Shown: positions 32,557 through 41,085 of the stretch, piece after piece | Layout of the letters: the number at the start of each line of letters is the position of its first letter | How positions within the stretch are numbered: the stretch's first letter is position 1 | From: Streptomyces venezuelae | Lineage (GTDB): Bacteria > Actinomycetota > Actinomycetes > Streptomycetales > Streptomycetaceae | Direction: 5' to 3' | NCBI RefSeq assembly: GCF_008642375.1 | Contig: NZ_CP029194.1 | Span: 5,697,001-5,761,000 of the forward strand | DNA length: 64,000 bases | The notes under the pieces: generated by a model | Seen by the model: the letters and a program-made list of their open reading frames with translations, nothing else | What the model was told of the DNA's origin: nothing | Databases searched by the model: none | Translations under genes and position numbers: made by a program

Positions 32557-33018
32557 ATGTCCGCGATCGGCACACTCGCCACCCACCATGTCGGCCTCAA
32601 CGTCACCGACCTGGCACGCTCGCTGGCCTTCTACGGAGACGTCCTCGGCTTTGACGTCCTCGGCGAGGGCAAGGAGGAGGGGAGCGGCAGCCGCTACGCC
32701 TTCCTCGGTCAGGACGGCCGCCTGGTCCTCACCCTCTGGCAGCAGTCCGAGGGCGTGTACGACTCCGGCCGGCCCGGCCTGCACCACCTCGCCTTCGAGG
32801 CCGAGTCCATCGAGCACGTCCGCGCCGCCGAGGCCGCGCTCACCGCGCGCGGCGCCTCCTTCGCGTACGAGGGCGTCGTCGCCCACCACGAGGGCGCGGC
32901 CTCCGGCGGCATCTTCTTCCACGACCCGGACGGCACCCGCCTGGAGATCTCGGTCCCGAAGGGTGCGGAGGAAGCTCCGTCCCCGTCCGACTCGGCCCCG
33001 ACCTGCGGCTTCTTCTAG
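32557..33018 (+). CDS. VOC-family (glyoxalase/dioxygenase-fold) protein
   Basis: A 153-residue single-unit VOC protein: LATHHVGLNVTDLARSLAFYGDVLGFDVLGEG opens the first beta-alpha-beta-beta-beta module and GLHHLAFEAESIEHVRAAEAAL ... GIFFHDPDGTRLEISVP the second. Metal-ligand candidates are His11, His71-72 and the terminal Glu of LEIS. It starts with ATG at 32557 (GGAAGG upstream). The divergent CGNR gene and the promoter between them suggest inducible expression, perhaps for an electrophile or antibiotic-like molecule. The substrate is unknown. Confidence 0.88.
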   Translation: MSAIGTLATHHVGLNVTDLARSLAFYGDVLGFDVLGEGKEEGSGSRYAFLGQDGRLVLTLWQQSEGVYDSGRPGLHHLAFEAESIEHVRAAEAALTARGASFAYEGVVAHHEGAASGGIFFHDPDGTRLEISVPKGAEEAPSPSDSAPTCGFF

Positions 33019-33079
33019 CCGGACCTGGTCGTCAGCCAGCCGCCGACGGCGCGTTGTGGGCAGTCGTTCCGCAGGGCTG

Positions 33080-33108
33080 GGGGTCCCCCCTCCGGGGGAG
33101 GGCGGGCA
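33080..33108. repeat. CTGGGGGTCCCCCC-type intergenic element
   Basis: GGGCTGGGGGTCCCCC followed by CTCCGGGGGAGGG can fold on itself. Short intergenic elements of this kind recur widely in Streptomyces genomes, and here it probably also ends VOC transcription. Confidence 0.5.
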
Positions 33109-33183
33109 CAACCCCGAACGCGCCACCCGCGCCAGGGCCCGAGGCCCGCACCACGACGAACCCGCACCATAGGGAGGCCCGCC

Positions 33184-34044
33184 ATGGACCCGTACAGCCC
33201 CGGCTCTCGCGCCGTACAGGAACGCCTTGGCGTCCGCGACCTCGCGGAACACGTCGGCCGGTCCATCACCGCCGGCATCCGCCCCGTCGCCGCCGCCTTC
33301 CTGGAGGCCCGGCCGATGCTGGTGATCGGCGCGGCGGACGAGGCGGGCCGCGTCTGGTCGACCCTGCTCACCGGCCCGCCCGGCTTCGTCCGGGCCACCG
33401 GCCCGCACACGGTCTCGGTCGCCGCCGCCCTCCCCGAGGGCACGCCCGACAGCGCCCCCGTCGGCACGATCGCCCTCGACCCCCGCACCCGACGCCGCAT
33501 GCGCCTCAACGGCATCGCGCGGCCCAGCGCCCGAGGGTTCACGATCGAGGCCGATCAGGTCTTCTCCAACTGCCCGAAGTACCTACAGAAGCGGGAGTTG
33601 TACGGCTCCGAGGCCGCCCGCCCCGACGCCGGTGCCGTGCGGCACGGCGAGGCGCTCACCCCCGACCAGGTGCGCCGCGTCCGTGCCGCCGACACCTTCT
33701 TCGTCGCCACCACCGCGCCCGACGGCCTCGACGCGAGCCACCGCGGGGGCAACCCGGGCTTCGTCCGGGCCGACACGCCCAGGGACCTGAGCTGGCGGGA
33801 CTACCCCGGCAACGCGATGTTCCTGACGCTGGGCAATCTGGCGGAGGACGGCCGCGCCGGGCTGCTCTTCCTCGACTGGGAGACGGGGACGACGCTCCAG
33901 CTCAGCGGCCTCGCCCGCACCGAGTACGGCCCCGAGGGGCGTGTCGTCCGCTTCCGTGTCGACCGCACGGTGGAGACCCCGGGCGGCAGCCCCCTGCGCT
34001 GGTCGGCACCGGAGTACTCCCCGGCCAACCCGCCGACACCCTGA
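33184..34044 (+). CDS. Pyridoxamine 5-phosphate oxidase-fold (flavin-binding split-barrel) protein
   Basis: A 286-residue protein of the PNPOx-like family. Two split-barrel halves are seen: FLEARPMLVIGAADEAGRVWSTLLTGPPGFVRATGPHTVSV, with APVGTIALDPRTRRRMRLNGIARPSARGFTIEADQVFSNCPKYLQKRE, and TFFVATTAPDGLDASHRGGNPGFVRADTPRDLSWRDYPGNAMFLTLGNLAEDGRAGLLFLDWETGTTLQLSG. The second half has the flavin-binding signature of pyridoxamine-oxidase-like reductases, and NCPKYLQ is a signature of this subgroup. It starts with ATG at 33184. It is cytosolic. The frameshifted HPP gene begins 29 bp downstream. The substrate is unknown; the name does not imply a vitamin B6 role. Confidence 0.87.
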   Translation: MDPYSPGSRAVQERLGVRDLAEHVGRSITAGIRPVAAAFLEARPMLVIGAADEAGRVWSTLLTGPPGFVRATGPHTVSVAAALPEGTPDSAPVGTIALDPRTRRRMRLNGIARPSARGFTIEADQVFSNCPKYLQKRELYGSEAARPDAGAVRHGEALTPDQVRRVRAADTFFVATTAPDGLDASHRGGNPGFVRADTPRDLSWRDYPGNAMFLTLGNLAEDGRAGLLFLDWETGTTLQLSGLARTEYGPEGRVVRFRVDRTVETPGGSPLRWSAPEYSPANPPTP

Positions 34045-34073
34045 CCCGCCGAGCCCCCGACCGAGGACCGCCC

Positions 34074-34633
34074 GTGCCCGCCACCACCCCGGCCACCACG
34101 TCGACCACCGTTCCCCCGGCTCCGGCGCCGATCCCGGCCCGCCCCCGGCCCCCCGCCCGCCCCCGGCCCCCGCCCGCCCCCGTCCCCGGGTCCTCCTCGT
34201 CGGGACCGCGACCGCCGTCACCGCGCTCCTCCTCCTGGTCGCCGTCGGCACCCTCCTCCGCCAGCCCCTGCTCATCCCGCCGCTCGCCGCGAGCATGGCG
34301 CTGGTCGCGGGCGCCCCCGACCTGCCGCTCTCCCAGCCGCGCTCGGTCGTCGGCGGCCAACTGCTCTCCGCCCTCACCGGTTTCGCGGTCCTCGCCGTGG
34401 CGGGACCCGGCCTCTGGGGCGCCGCCGTCGCGGGCGGCCTCGCCCTCGGCGTGATGATGTGCGCCCGCACCCCGCACTCGCCCGCCGCGGCGACCGCCGT
34501 GATCGTCGCGCTCCAGGCCCCGCCGTTCTGGTCGTTTCTCGGCCTTCTCGCCGCCGCCTCCCTCCTCCTGGTCTCCGTCGGCCTCGCCGGCGCCCGTGCC
34601 GCGGGGCGGACCTATCCCACGTACTGGTTCTAA
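34074..34633 (+). pseudogene. HPP-family membrane protein with an apparent one-base frameshift
   Basis: The hydrophobic body (VLLVGTATAVTALLLLVAVGTLLRQPLLIPPLAASMALVAGAPDL ... GQLLSALTGFAVLAVAGPGLWGAAVAGGLALGVMMCARTPHSPAAATAV ... LGLLAAASLLLVSVGLAGARAAGRTYPTYWF) has the four helices and the HPP-like motif (HSP here) of this family. In its own frame no ATG, GTG or TTG occurs between the preceding gene and codon 34295, which is inside helix 1. In the alternative frame GTG at 34074 has GAGGA upstream and reads VPATTPATTSTTVPPAPAPIP before the Pro tract. Adding one base in the C-rich run (about 34139-34190, including CCCCCC) would join the two. Either a sequencing error or a true inactivating deletion explains this. 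Confidence 0.65.
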
Positions 34634-34636
34634 CCT
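34631..34636 (+). promoter_or_regulatory. -10 element TAACCT of the NUDIX gene
   Basis: TAACCT includes the HPP stop codon and ends 6 nt before the ATG at 34643. No ribosome site intervenes, so a leaderless transcript is likely. Confidence 0.5.
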
Positions 34637-34642
34637 CTGTGC

Positions 34643-35110
34643 ATGAAGCAGGAGTTGAGGGTGGCGGCCTACGCCGTGTGCGTCCGCGACGGCGAGGTCC
34701 TCCTCGCCCGCTGGGTGTCGAGCGACGGCAGGAAGCGGTGGACCCTGCCGGGCGGCGGCATGGACCACGGCGAGGAGCCGGTCGACACCGTCGTCCGCGA
34801 GGTCGAGGAAGAGACCGGGTACCTCACCGAACCCACCGCCCTCCTGGGGATCGACTCGATCCGCCGTGGTCGGCTCCGCCGCCTCGCCGGTCCCGGCGAC
34901 TTCCAGGGCCTGCGGATCATCTACGAAGCGCAGGTCACCGGGGGTGTCCTGCGCAACGAGACCGGCGGCTCCACGGACCTCGCCGCCTGGCATCCGCTGG
35001 CCGACGTCCCCGGCCTGCCGCGCGTCGAGCTCGTCGACATCGGCCTCGACCTGTGGCGCGAGCGACCCCCCGTGGGCCGCTCCCGCCTCGCCGATCCGTC
35101 GAACGGCTGA
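34643..35110 (+). CDS. NUDIX hydrolase
   Basis: A 155-residue pyrophosphohydrolase. The Nudix box GGMDHGEEPVDTVVREVEEETGY (about residues 38-60) fits G-x5-E-x7-R-E-U-x-E-E-x-G-U in full, so the Mg-binding catalytic helix is intact. The N terminus MKQELRVAAYAVCVRDGEVLLARW is typical of MutT-like cytosolic enzymes. The ATG follows a TAACCT hexamer by six bases and lacks a ribosome site. Substrates of this family are nucleoside diphosphates linked to another group; the specific one cannot be told. Confidence 0.92.
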   Translation: MKQELRVAAYAVCVRDGEVLLARWVSSDGRKRWTLPGGGMDHGEEPVDTVVREVEEETGYLTEPTALLGIDSIRRGRLRRLAGPGDFQGLRIIYEAQVTGGVLRNETGGSTDLAAWHPLADVPGLPRVELVDIGLDLWRERPPVGRSRLADPSNG

Positions 35111-35254
35111 CCCCCTCCTCGCGCCCCACGGCACCTCTCCGCCGAAGGGCTGAAAAGCGCTCAACCGTCACCGACCCTCTCAACCGTCCCGCAACCCCCG
35201 TGGTCCTCCCCGCCGACCGCAGTACACGCACAGCAGAACTTCAGGGGAGCCCGC

Positions 35255-36409
35255 ATGTCAGCCGTCCGCACGACCCGCACCGTCCTCGCCGCCGCCCTGG
35301 TCGCGGGGCTCACCGCCACGGCGCTCGCCACCCCCGCCCTCGCCGCCGCGCCCGCTCCTGCGAAGGCGAAGCAGGACCACGCCGCCACCCAGCAGGCCCT
35401 CGACGCCGCGGTCGCCGCGGGCGTCCCCGGCGCCGTCGCCCAGGCCCGCGACGCGAAGGGCGCCTGGACCGGCACCGCCGGCGCGCGCAAGGGCGACGAC
35501 CGCTACCGCGTCGGTTCCATCACCAAGACCTTCGTCGCCACCGTCCTCCTCCAGCTCCAGGCCGAGGGCCGCATCGACCTCGACGACCCGGTCGAGAAGT
35601 GGCTTCCCGGAGTCGTCCAGGGCAACGGCCACGACGGCCGGAAGATCACCGTCCGCCAGCTGCTCAACCACACCAGCGGGGTCTACAGCGTCACCTCCGA
35701 CCCCGGATTCCAGGAGAAGGTCTTCGGTCCGGCCTTCCTGGAGCACCGCTACGACCGCTGGACCCCGCGCCAGCTCGTCGACATCGCGATGACCCACGCC
35801 CCGGACTTCGCCCCCGGCACCGACTGGAACTACTCCAACACCAACTACGTCCTCGCGGGCATGGTGATCGAGAAGGTCACCGGCCGCCCGTACGGCAAGG
35901 CGGTCGAGAACCGCATCATCAAGCCGCTCAAGCTCCGTGCCACCAGCGTCCCCGGCACCGACGTGCGGATGCCGAAGCCGAGCTCCCCCGCCTATTCCAA
36001 GCTCTACCGCGACCCGAACGCGCAGATCCACGACGTCAGCAAGCTGAGCCCCACCCTCGCCTACGCGGCCGGCGAGATGATCTCCGACTCCAACGACCTG
36101 CAGACCTTCTACCGCGCCCTGCTCAAGGGCAAGCTTCTCCCGAAGGCCGAGCTGCGGGAGATGACCACCACCATCCCGATCTCCCCCGAACTCCCCGGGG
36201 CGGGCTACGGACTCGGGCTCATGAAGCAGAAGCTGAGCTGCGGCAAGGAGGTCTGGGGCCACGGCGGCGGCATCCACGGCTCCTCCTCCGACGCCCAGGT
36301 CACCCGTGACGGCAGCCACTCGATCGCCCTGAACTTCAACGCCGACTGGACGGGTGACAGCCAGCCCGTCCTGGAGGCCGAGTTCTGCGGCACCGTCCCG
36401 AAGAAGTAG
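35255..36409 (+). CDS. Secreted serine hydrolase (beta-lactamase / D,D-carboxypeptidase class)
   Basis: A 384-residue exported protein with a clear signal peptide (TTRTVLAAALVAGLTATALATPALA, cleaved near residue 31). The class C beta-lactamase/R61-peptidase motifs are all present: SITK (Ser88-Lys91), YSN in WNYSNTNYVLAGMVIEKVTG and HGGGIHG near the C terminus. The ATG at 35255 has GGGGAG upstream. Its length and motif spacing resemble the Streptomyces D-alanyl-D-alanine carboxypeptidase/alkaline D-peptidase group. It probably trims peptidoglycan peptides or hydrolyses beta-lactams outside the membrane. Transcription converges on the AbiEi-like gene with a 3-bp gap and no visible terminator. 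Confidence 0.9.
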   Translation: MSAVRTTRTVLAAALVAGLTATALATPALAAAPAPAKAKQDHAATQQALDAAVAAGVPGAVAQARDAKGAWTGTAGARKGDDRYRVGSITKTFVATVLLQLQAEGRIDLDDPVEKWLPGVVQGNGHDGRKITVRQLLNHTSGVYSVTSDPGFQEKVFGPAFLEHRYDRWTPRQLVDIAMTHAPDFAPGTDWNYSNTNYVLAGMVIEKVTGRPYGKAVENRIIKPLKLRATSVPGTDVRMPKPSSPAYSKLYRDPNAQIHDVSKLSPTLAYAAGEMISDSNDLQTFYRALLKGKLLPKAELREMTTTIPISPELPGAGYGLGLMKQKLSCGKEVWGHGGGIHGSSSDAQVTRDGSHSIALNFNADWTGDSQPVLEAEFCGTVPKK

Positions 36410-36412
36410 CCC

Positions 36413-37333
36413 TCACCGGGGCAGGACGACGACATACGCGCTGGGCTGCCGGTCCGGCGCGGCCATCAGGGCCGTACGGACCACGGTGGCCTGCTGGTCG
36501 AGGGCCTCGCGCAGCTTGCGCGGGGTCAGGTGGACGACCGTGATGCCGAGCCGCTCCAGGTGCTCGCGCTTGCGGGTGTACTCCGACCACAGCGCGTCGT
36601 CGTCCTGCCGCGGCGCCCGGGTGTCCAGCTCGACGGCGACCGCCTGGTCCGGCCAGTAGGCGTCCACCCCGCCGAGGTGCGGGCCGCCCGGCAGCCGCAG
36701 ATCCACGTTCCACAGCGGGTCCGGCAGCCCGAACTCCCGCACCATCTCGTACAGCCGCTCCTCGGAGAGCGAGCGCCCCTCCACGAGGAGCGTGTCCACC
36801 GCGTCCACCACGTGCGGCCGGGTCAGCAGCCGCGCCCGGCTCAACTCCCGGACGATCGAAGCCGGTTCGCAGTGGCCGCCGCGGACCGCCTCGGTGAGCA
36901 GCCGGCGCACGGTCTCGGCGTCGTCGAGGCCCGCGACCGCGTCGGCGACGGCGCGGGCGGCCGGGGCGACGGGGAGGCCGGTGAGCTCCACGGGCTCCGG
37001 GTGCTCGGCGGCGCGCACCACCCGCACCCAGCCGGTGGAGCGCAGCCGCCGGGTGCGCGGGACGAGCACGTCGATCCGGTCCAGGGCGGTGAGCGGGGGA
37101 GCGGAGGAGAAGCGGTGCAGGGTCAGCGCCGCGAGGCCGGTGATCATCGCCTCGGGGCCCTGCGGGGGCACGGAACCGCCCCGACGGGCGTACAGGAGCG
37201 CGGCGTTGAGCCGGTCCTCGCTGGTCGGAGGGCCGGCCTGGAGGAGGAAGACACCGGGGAGCAGCTGCTGCCAGCCGCCGCCGGGCCGGCAGCGCGCGGC
37301 GACCTCGCCGGCCGGAATGCCCTGGGACCTCAA
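36413..37333 (-). CDS. AbiEi-like / DUF559-type protein, N terminus probably frameshifted
   Basis: A 306-residue protein as read from a TTG at 37333 without a ribosome site. The N-terminal part (LRSQGIPAGEVAARCRPGGGWQQLLPGVFLLQAGPPTSEDRLNAALLYAR) resembles the winged-helix AbiEi-type antitoxin domain. The C-terminal part (GGVDAYWPDQAVAVELDTRAPRQDDDALWSEYTRKREHLERLGITVVHLTPRKL) resembles the DUF559/very-short-patch endonuclease-like fold. An ATG at 37419 opens MNHNTPITPRPLPSPPAPAA and runs to a stop exactly at the TTG; one added base in the six-base tract at 37336-37341 would fuse the frames. No AbiEii-type toxin gene is adjacent, so a toxin-antitoxin role is doubtful. Confidence 0.7.
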   Translation of the reverse strand: MRSQGIPAGEVAARCRPGGGWQQLLPGVFLLQAGPPTSEDRLNAALLYARRGGSVPPQGPEAMITGLAALTLHRFSSAPPLTALDRIDVLVPRTRRLRSTGWVRVVRAAEHPEPVELTGLPVAPAARAVADAVAGLDDAETVRRLLTEAVRGGHCEPASIVRELSRARLLTRPHVVDAVDTLLVEGRSLSEERLYEMVREFGLPDPLWNVDLRLPGGPHLGGVDAYWPDQAVAVELDTRAPRQDDDALWSEYTRKREHLERLGITVVHLTPRKLREALDQQATVVRTALMAAPDRQPSAYVVVLPR

Positions 37334-37553
37334 CTGGGGGGCGGACGCGAGCCGTTGGGTGCGGCCGGTGCGGGAGGAGAGGGGAGGGGGCGGGGGGTGA
37401 TGGGGGTGTTGTGGTTCATGCCGGGGGTCTTCCGCCTCCGAAGGCTCCCCTAACCTCTGTTACACGCTCGTCGACATTCAGGGACAAGCTCGCCCTAAAG
37501 TACGCGCGTTCGAGTGCCGATGAGGGCGGCCGGCATCGCGGCACACATGCCGA

Positions 37554-37585
37554 CGGGGGCCGCGCGCCGAAGCGCACGGCCCCCG
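37554..37585 (-). terminator. Terminator after pepN copy 2
   Basis: 9-bp inverted repeat CGGGGGCCG / CGGCCCCCG with a 14-nt loop, 15 bp beyond the stop codon. Confidence 0.65.
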
Positions 37586-37599
37586 CCGGAGCGTCGGCC

Positions 37600-40164
37600 C
37601 TATGCCGCCAGGCGGTCGCAGGCCTGCGCGCGCAGCGCCCGCGCCAGGTCGTCCCGCGCCTCCAGGACGAGGCGGCGCAGCGCCGGCGCGGCCGACTCGT
37701 GCGCCGTCAGCCAGGCGTCCGCCGCGGCCAGCGTCCCGTCACTGTCCTGGAGCCCCGGGAAGAGGCCCTTGACGACGTCCATGGCGATCTGGATCGAACG
37801 GTCGGCCCACAGCCCCTCGATCGCCGCGAAGTACTTCTCCGCGTACGGCGCGATCAGCTCGCGCTGCGAGGGCTGGACGAAGCCCGCGATCGTCGCCTCC
37901 ACCAGCGCGTTCGACAGGGTGTCCGACTCGACGACCTGCGCCCAGGCCTGCGCCTTGACCGCGGCCGAGGGCCGCGAGGCGAGCAGCCGCACCTGGTGGC
38001 GCTTGCCCGTCGCCGTGTCGTCCCGGGAGAGCTCCTCGCCGATCCGGTCCTCGCCCGCGCGGCCGTGCACGGCCAGCGGGGAGAGCAGCGCCCAGCGCAG
38101 CTCCTGGTCGACATCGAGCCCGTCGATCTTCGCCGTGCCGTCGAGCAGCCCCTCGAGGAGCTGGAAGTCGGCGTCCGAACCGGCCGTGGCCGCGAAGAAC
38201 CGCGCCCAGGTCAGCTGGTGCTCGCTGCCCGGCTCGGCCAGCCGCAGCTCGCGCAGCCCGCCCTCGGCGAGCAGCAGCCCGCCCTCCTCGCGCCACTCGG
38301 GCGCCGCGTAGAGGGTGACCGCCGACTTCGTCCACGCCTGCACCATCTGGACCACGCCGATGTCCGTCTCGCGGCCCGCGAAGGCGAGCGCGACGGAGAC
38401 GAAGTCGCGGGCGGGCATCAGCCCGTCACGCGTCAGGTTCCACAGCGCCGACCAGCACAGGGCGCGGGCCAGCGGGTCGGTGATGTCGCCGAGGTGCGCG
38501 CGCAGGGTGGCGAGCGAGCCCTCGTCGAAGCGGACCTTGCAGTAGGTCAGGTCGTCGTCGTTGACGAGCACGAGGTCGGGCTTCTCCTCGCCCGCCAGCT
38601 CCGCGACGACGGTCCGGGCGCCGGTGATGTCGGCCTCGGCGCGGGCGAAGCGCACGAGGTCGCCGTCGGCCGACAGCCGGTAGAGGCCGACCGCCGCCCG
38701 GTGCGGACGCGGCTCGCCGCCCTCCTGGACGACGGCGAGCTCGGTGATCCGGCCCTCCGCGTCGTAGGTGACGGCCGGGGTCAGCGTGTTCACACCGGAC
38801 GTCTGGAGCCAGGACTTCGCCCAGGACGTCATGTCGCGGCCCGAGGTCTCCTCCAGGATCGCCAGGAGGTCGGCGAGGCGCGTGTTCCCGTAGGCGTGGC
38901 GCTTGAAGTAGCGGCGCGCGCCCTCCAGGAACGCGTCCCGGCCCGCGTACGCCACGAGCTGCTTCAGCACCGACGCGCCCTTGGCGTACGTGATGCCGTC
39001 GAAGTTGAGCTTGGCGTCCTCCAGGTCACGGATGTCGGCCGTGATCGGGTGCGTGGACGGCAGCTGGTCGGCGCGGTAGGCCCAGGCCTTGCGGTTGTTG
39101 GCGAAGGTGACCCAGCTGTTGGTGAAGCGGGTCGCCTCGGCGTTCACGAAGGAGCCCATGAAGTCCGCGAAGGACTCCTTCAGCCACAGGTCGTCCCACC
39201 ACACCATGGTGACGAGGTCGCCGAACCACATGTGCGCCATCTCGTGGAGGATGACGTTGGCCCGGCTCTCGTACGCGGCCTGGGTGACCTTGCCCCGGTA
39301 GATGTACTCCTCGCGGAAGGTCACCATGCCCGGGTTCTCCATCGCGCCGAGGTTGTACTCGGGGACGAAGGCCTGGTCGTACTTCCCGAAGGGGTACGGG
39401 TAGTCGAAGTTGTCGTGGAAGAAGTCGAAGCCCTGCTTGGTGATCAGGAAGACGTCGTCCGCGTCGAAGTGCTTCGCGAGGCTCTTGCGGCACATCGCGC
39501 CGAGCGGGATCTCCAGCTCGGTTCCGTCGGCGAGCGCGCGCGTGTAGTTGTCCGTCACGTAGTGGTAGGGGCCCGCCACGACGCACGTGATGTACGTGGA
39601 GATCGGCGCCGTCTCGGCGAACTGCCAGACACCCTCGGCGTCCCGCTCCCCGGCGCCGTTCGACCAGACCGTCCAGCCCTCGGGCGCGGTCACCGCGAAG
39701 CGGTACGGGGCCTTGAGGTCGGGCTGCTCGAAGTTGGCGTACACGCGGCGGGCGTCGGCCGGCTCGTACTGCGTGTAGAGGTAGACCTCGCCGTCCTCCG
39801 GGTCGACGAAGCGGTGCATGCCCTCGCCGGTCCGGCTGTAGGCGCACTGCGCGTCCACGACCAGCACGTTCTCGTCGGCGAGGCCGTCGACGGCGATCCG
39901 CGAGCCGTCGAAGACGACGGCCGGGTCCAGCGAGCGGCCGTTGAGGGTGACCGCGTTCACGGACGGGGCGATCAGGTCGACGAACGTGCTCGTGCCCTCG
40001 CCGGTGCGGCGGAAGCGGATCGTCGTCTCCGAGCGGAAGGTGCGCACCGCCTCGGCGGAGTCGCCGACCGCCGAGCGCAGGTCGAGGACGACCTCGTACC
40101 CGTCGACGGACAGCAGCGCGGCCCGCTCGTGGGCCTCGTCGCGGGACAGATTCTCACCGGGCAC
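37600..40164 (-). CDS. pepN: Aminopeptidase N (M1 family), copy 2
   Basis: An 854-residue zinc aminopeptidase paralogous to the one at 23238. GAMEN is at residues 273-277, the zinc site is HEMAH (His307, Glu308, His311) with Glu330 in WLKESFA. The GTG at 40164 (VPGENLSRDEAHERAALLSVDGYEVVLDLR) is preferred over another GTG two codons upstream because AAGGA then sits at 6-nt spacing. The two copies share the N-terminal pattern PGxNLxRxEAxxRAxLLxVDxYEVxLDL and overall length but differ through much of the C-terminal half. It is divergent from the Rv2466c-like gene. Two copies suggest different substrate preferences or regulation. Confidence 0.95.
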   Translation of the reverse strand: MPGENLSRDEAHERAALLSVDGYEVVLDLRSAVGDSAEAVRTFRSETTIRFRRTGEGTSTFVDLIAPSVNAVTLNGRSLDPAVVFDGSRIAVDGLADENVLVVDAQCAYSRTGEGMHRFVDPEDGEVYLYTQYEPADARRVYANFEQPDLKAPYRFAVTAPEGWTVWSNGAGERDAEGVWQFAETAPISTYITCVVAGPYHYVTDNYTRALADGTELEIPLGAMCRKSLAKHFDADDVFLITKQGFDFFHDNFDYPYPFGKYDQAFVPEYNLGAMENPGMVTFREEYIYRGKVTQAAYESRANVILHEMAHMWFGDLVTMVWWDDLWLKESFADFMGSFVNAEATRFTNSWVTFANNRKAWAYRADQLPSTHPITADIRDLEDAKLNFDGITYAKGASVLKQLVAYAGRDAFLEGARRYFKRHAYGNTRLADLLAILEETSGRDMTSWAKSWLQTSGVNTLTPAVTYDAEGRITELAVVQEGGEPRPHRAAVGLYRLSADGDLVRFARAEADITGARTVVAELAGEEKPDLVLVNDDDLTYCKVRFDEGSLATLRAHLGDITDPLARALCWSALWNLTRDGLMPARDFVSVALAFAGRETDIGVVQMVQAWTKSAVTLYAAPEWREEGGLLLAEGGLRELRLAEPGSEHQLTWARFFAATAGSDADFQLLEGLLDGTAKIDGLDVDQELRWALLSPLAVHGRAGEDRIGEELSRDDTATGKRHQVRLLASRPSAAVKAQAWAQVVESDTLSNALVEATIAGFVQPSQRELIAPYAEKYFAAIEGLWADRSIQIAMDVVKGLFPGLQDSDGTLAAADAWLTAHESAAPALRRLVLEARDDLARALRAQACDRLAA

Positions 40165-40306
40165 GGTCACTCCTTCGTGGCACGTCGAAACAGCACCGAT
40201 CCTCCCATGTGCCACTGTCGCCCGGCACACGGGAATGCCCGTGAGTGGCGGTGGTGTTTGCTCCTTTCGGCGCACCACCGTCAACACGGCCGTACCGAGG
40301 AGTGAC

Positions 40307-40942
40307 ATGTCCGAGAGCAGGACCACCGCCGACTTCTACTTCGACCCGCTGTGCCCGTGGGCCTGGATGACCTCCCGCTGGATGCTGGAGGTGGAGCAGG
40401 TCCGCCCGGTCGACGTGCGCTGGAAGGTCATGAGCCTGGCCGTGCTCAACGAGAACCGGCTCGACGAGGTCCCGGCCGAGTACCGCGAGATGCTGGAGAC
40501 CAAGGCCTGGGGCCCGGTCCGGGTCGTCATCGCCGCCCAGCAGCTGCACGGCGACGAGGTCGTCGGCAAGCTCTACACGGCGCTCGGCACCCGCTTCCAC
40601 AACAACGGCGAGGGCCCGACCCGCGAGGCGATCGTCGGCGCGCTGACGGACGTCGGCCTGCCCGAGGACCTGGTGGAGTACGCCGACAAGGACACGTACG
40701 ACACCGAGCTGCGCGCCTCCCACCACGAGGGCATAAACAAGGTCGGCCAGGACGTCGGCACCCCCGTCATCGCGGTGCCGGGCCCGACGGGCGACGAGGT
40801 CGCCTTCTTCGGCCCCGTCGTCACCCCGACCCCGCGCGGTGACGCGGCGGCCCGGCTCTGGGACGGCACGCTGCTCGTGGCGTCGACGCCGGGCTTCTAC
40901 GAGATCAAGCGCACCCGGACGGCGGGGCCCAGCTTCGAGTAG
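40307..40942 (+). CDS. Rv2466c-like DsbA-family mycothiol-dependent oxidoreductase
   Basis: A 211-residue thioredoxin-fold protein with the DsbA helical insertion. The active-site region is TTADFYFDPLCPWAWMTSRWMLEVEQVRPVDVRWKVMSLAVLNENR, matching the mycobacterial nitroreductase Rv2466c (CPWC) except that the second Cys is Ala here (CPWA). The cis-Pro region is VGTPVIAVPGPTGDEVAFFGPVVTPTPRG. The ATG at 40307 has AGGAG five bases upstream. It probably uses mycothiol to reduce or conjugate an oxidised or nitro substrate in the cytosol. A 16-bp terminator follows, shared with sodF. Confidence 0.85.
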   Translation: MSESRTTADFYFDPLCPWAWMTSRWMLEVEQVRPVDVRWKVMSLAVLNENRLDEVPAEYREMLETKAWGPVRVVIAAQQLHGDEVVGKLYTALGTRFHNNGEGPTREAIVGALTDVGLPEDLVEYADKDTYDTELRASHHEGINKVGQDVGTPVIAVPGPTGDEVAFFGPVVTPTPRGDAAARLWDGTLLVASTPGFYEIKRTRTAGPSFE

Positions 40943-40973
40943 GCGGCGCCGCAGGCACAGATGAGCCGGCACA

Positions 40974-41012
40974 GAAGAACCCCCGTGATTCACGTCATCA
41001 CGGGGGTTCTTC
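40974..41012. terminator. Bidirectional terminator between the DsbA-like gene and sodF
   Basis: Perfect 16-bp inverted repeat (arms 40974-40989 and 40997-41012) with a 7-nt loop, followed on the plus strand by CTCTTT. Confidence 0.85.
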
Positions 41013-41085
41013 CTCTTTACGTCCGCAGGTGAAGGTTGAGAAGACGATCACGAGCAGGACGACGGGGGGCCCTTTCGGGCGCGGA

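Noticed and set aside
36413..37333. AbiE-type toxin-antitoxin pair
   Set aside because: Only the AbiEi-like half is seen; the adjacent genes are a secreted serine hydrolase and an aminopeptidase, not an AbiEii nucleotidyltransferase.
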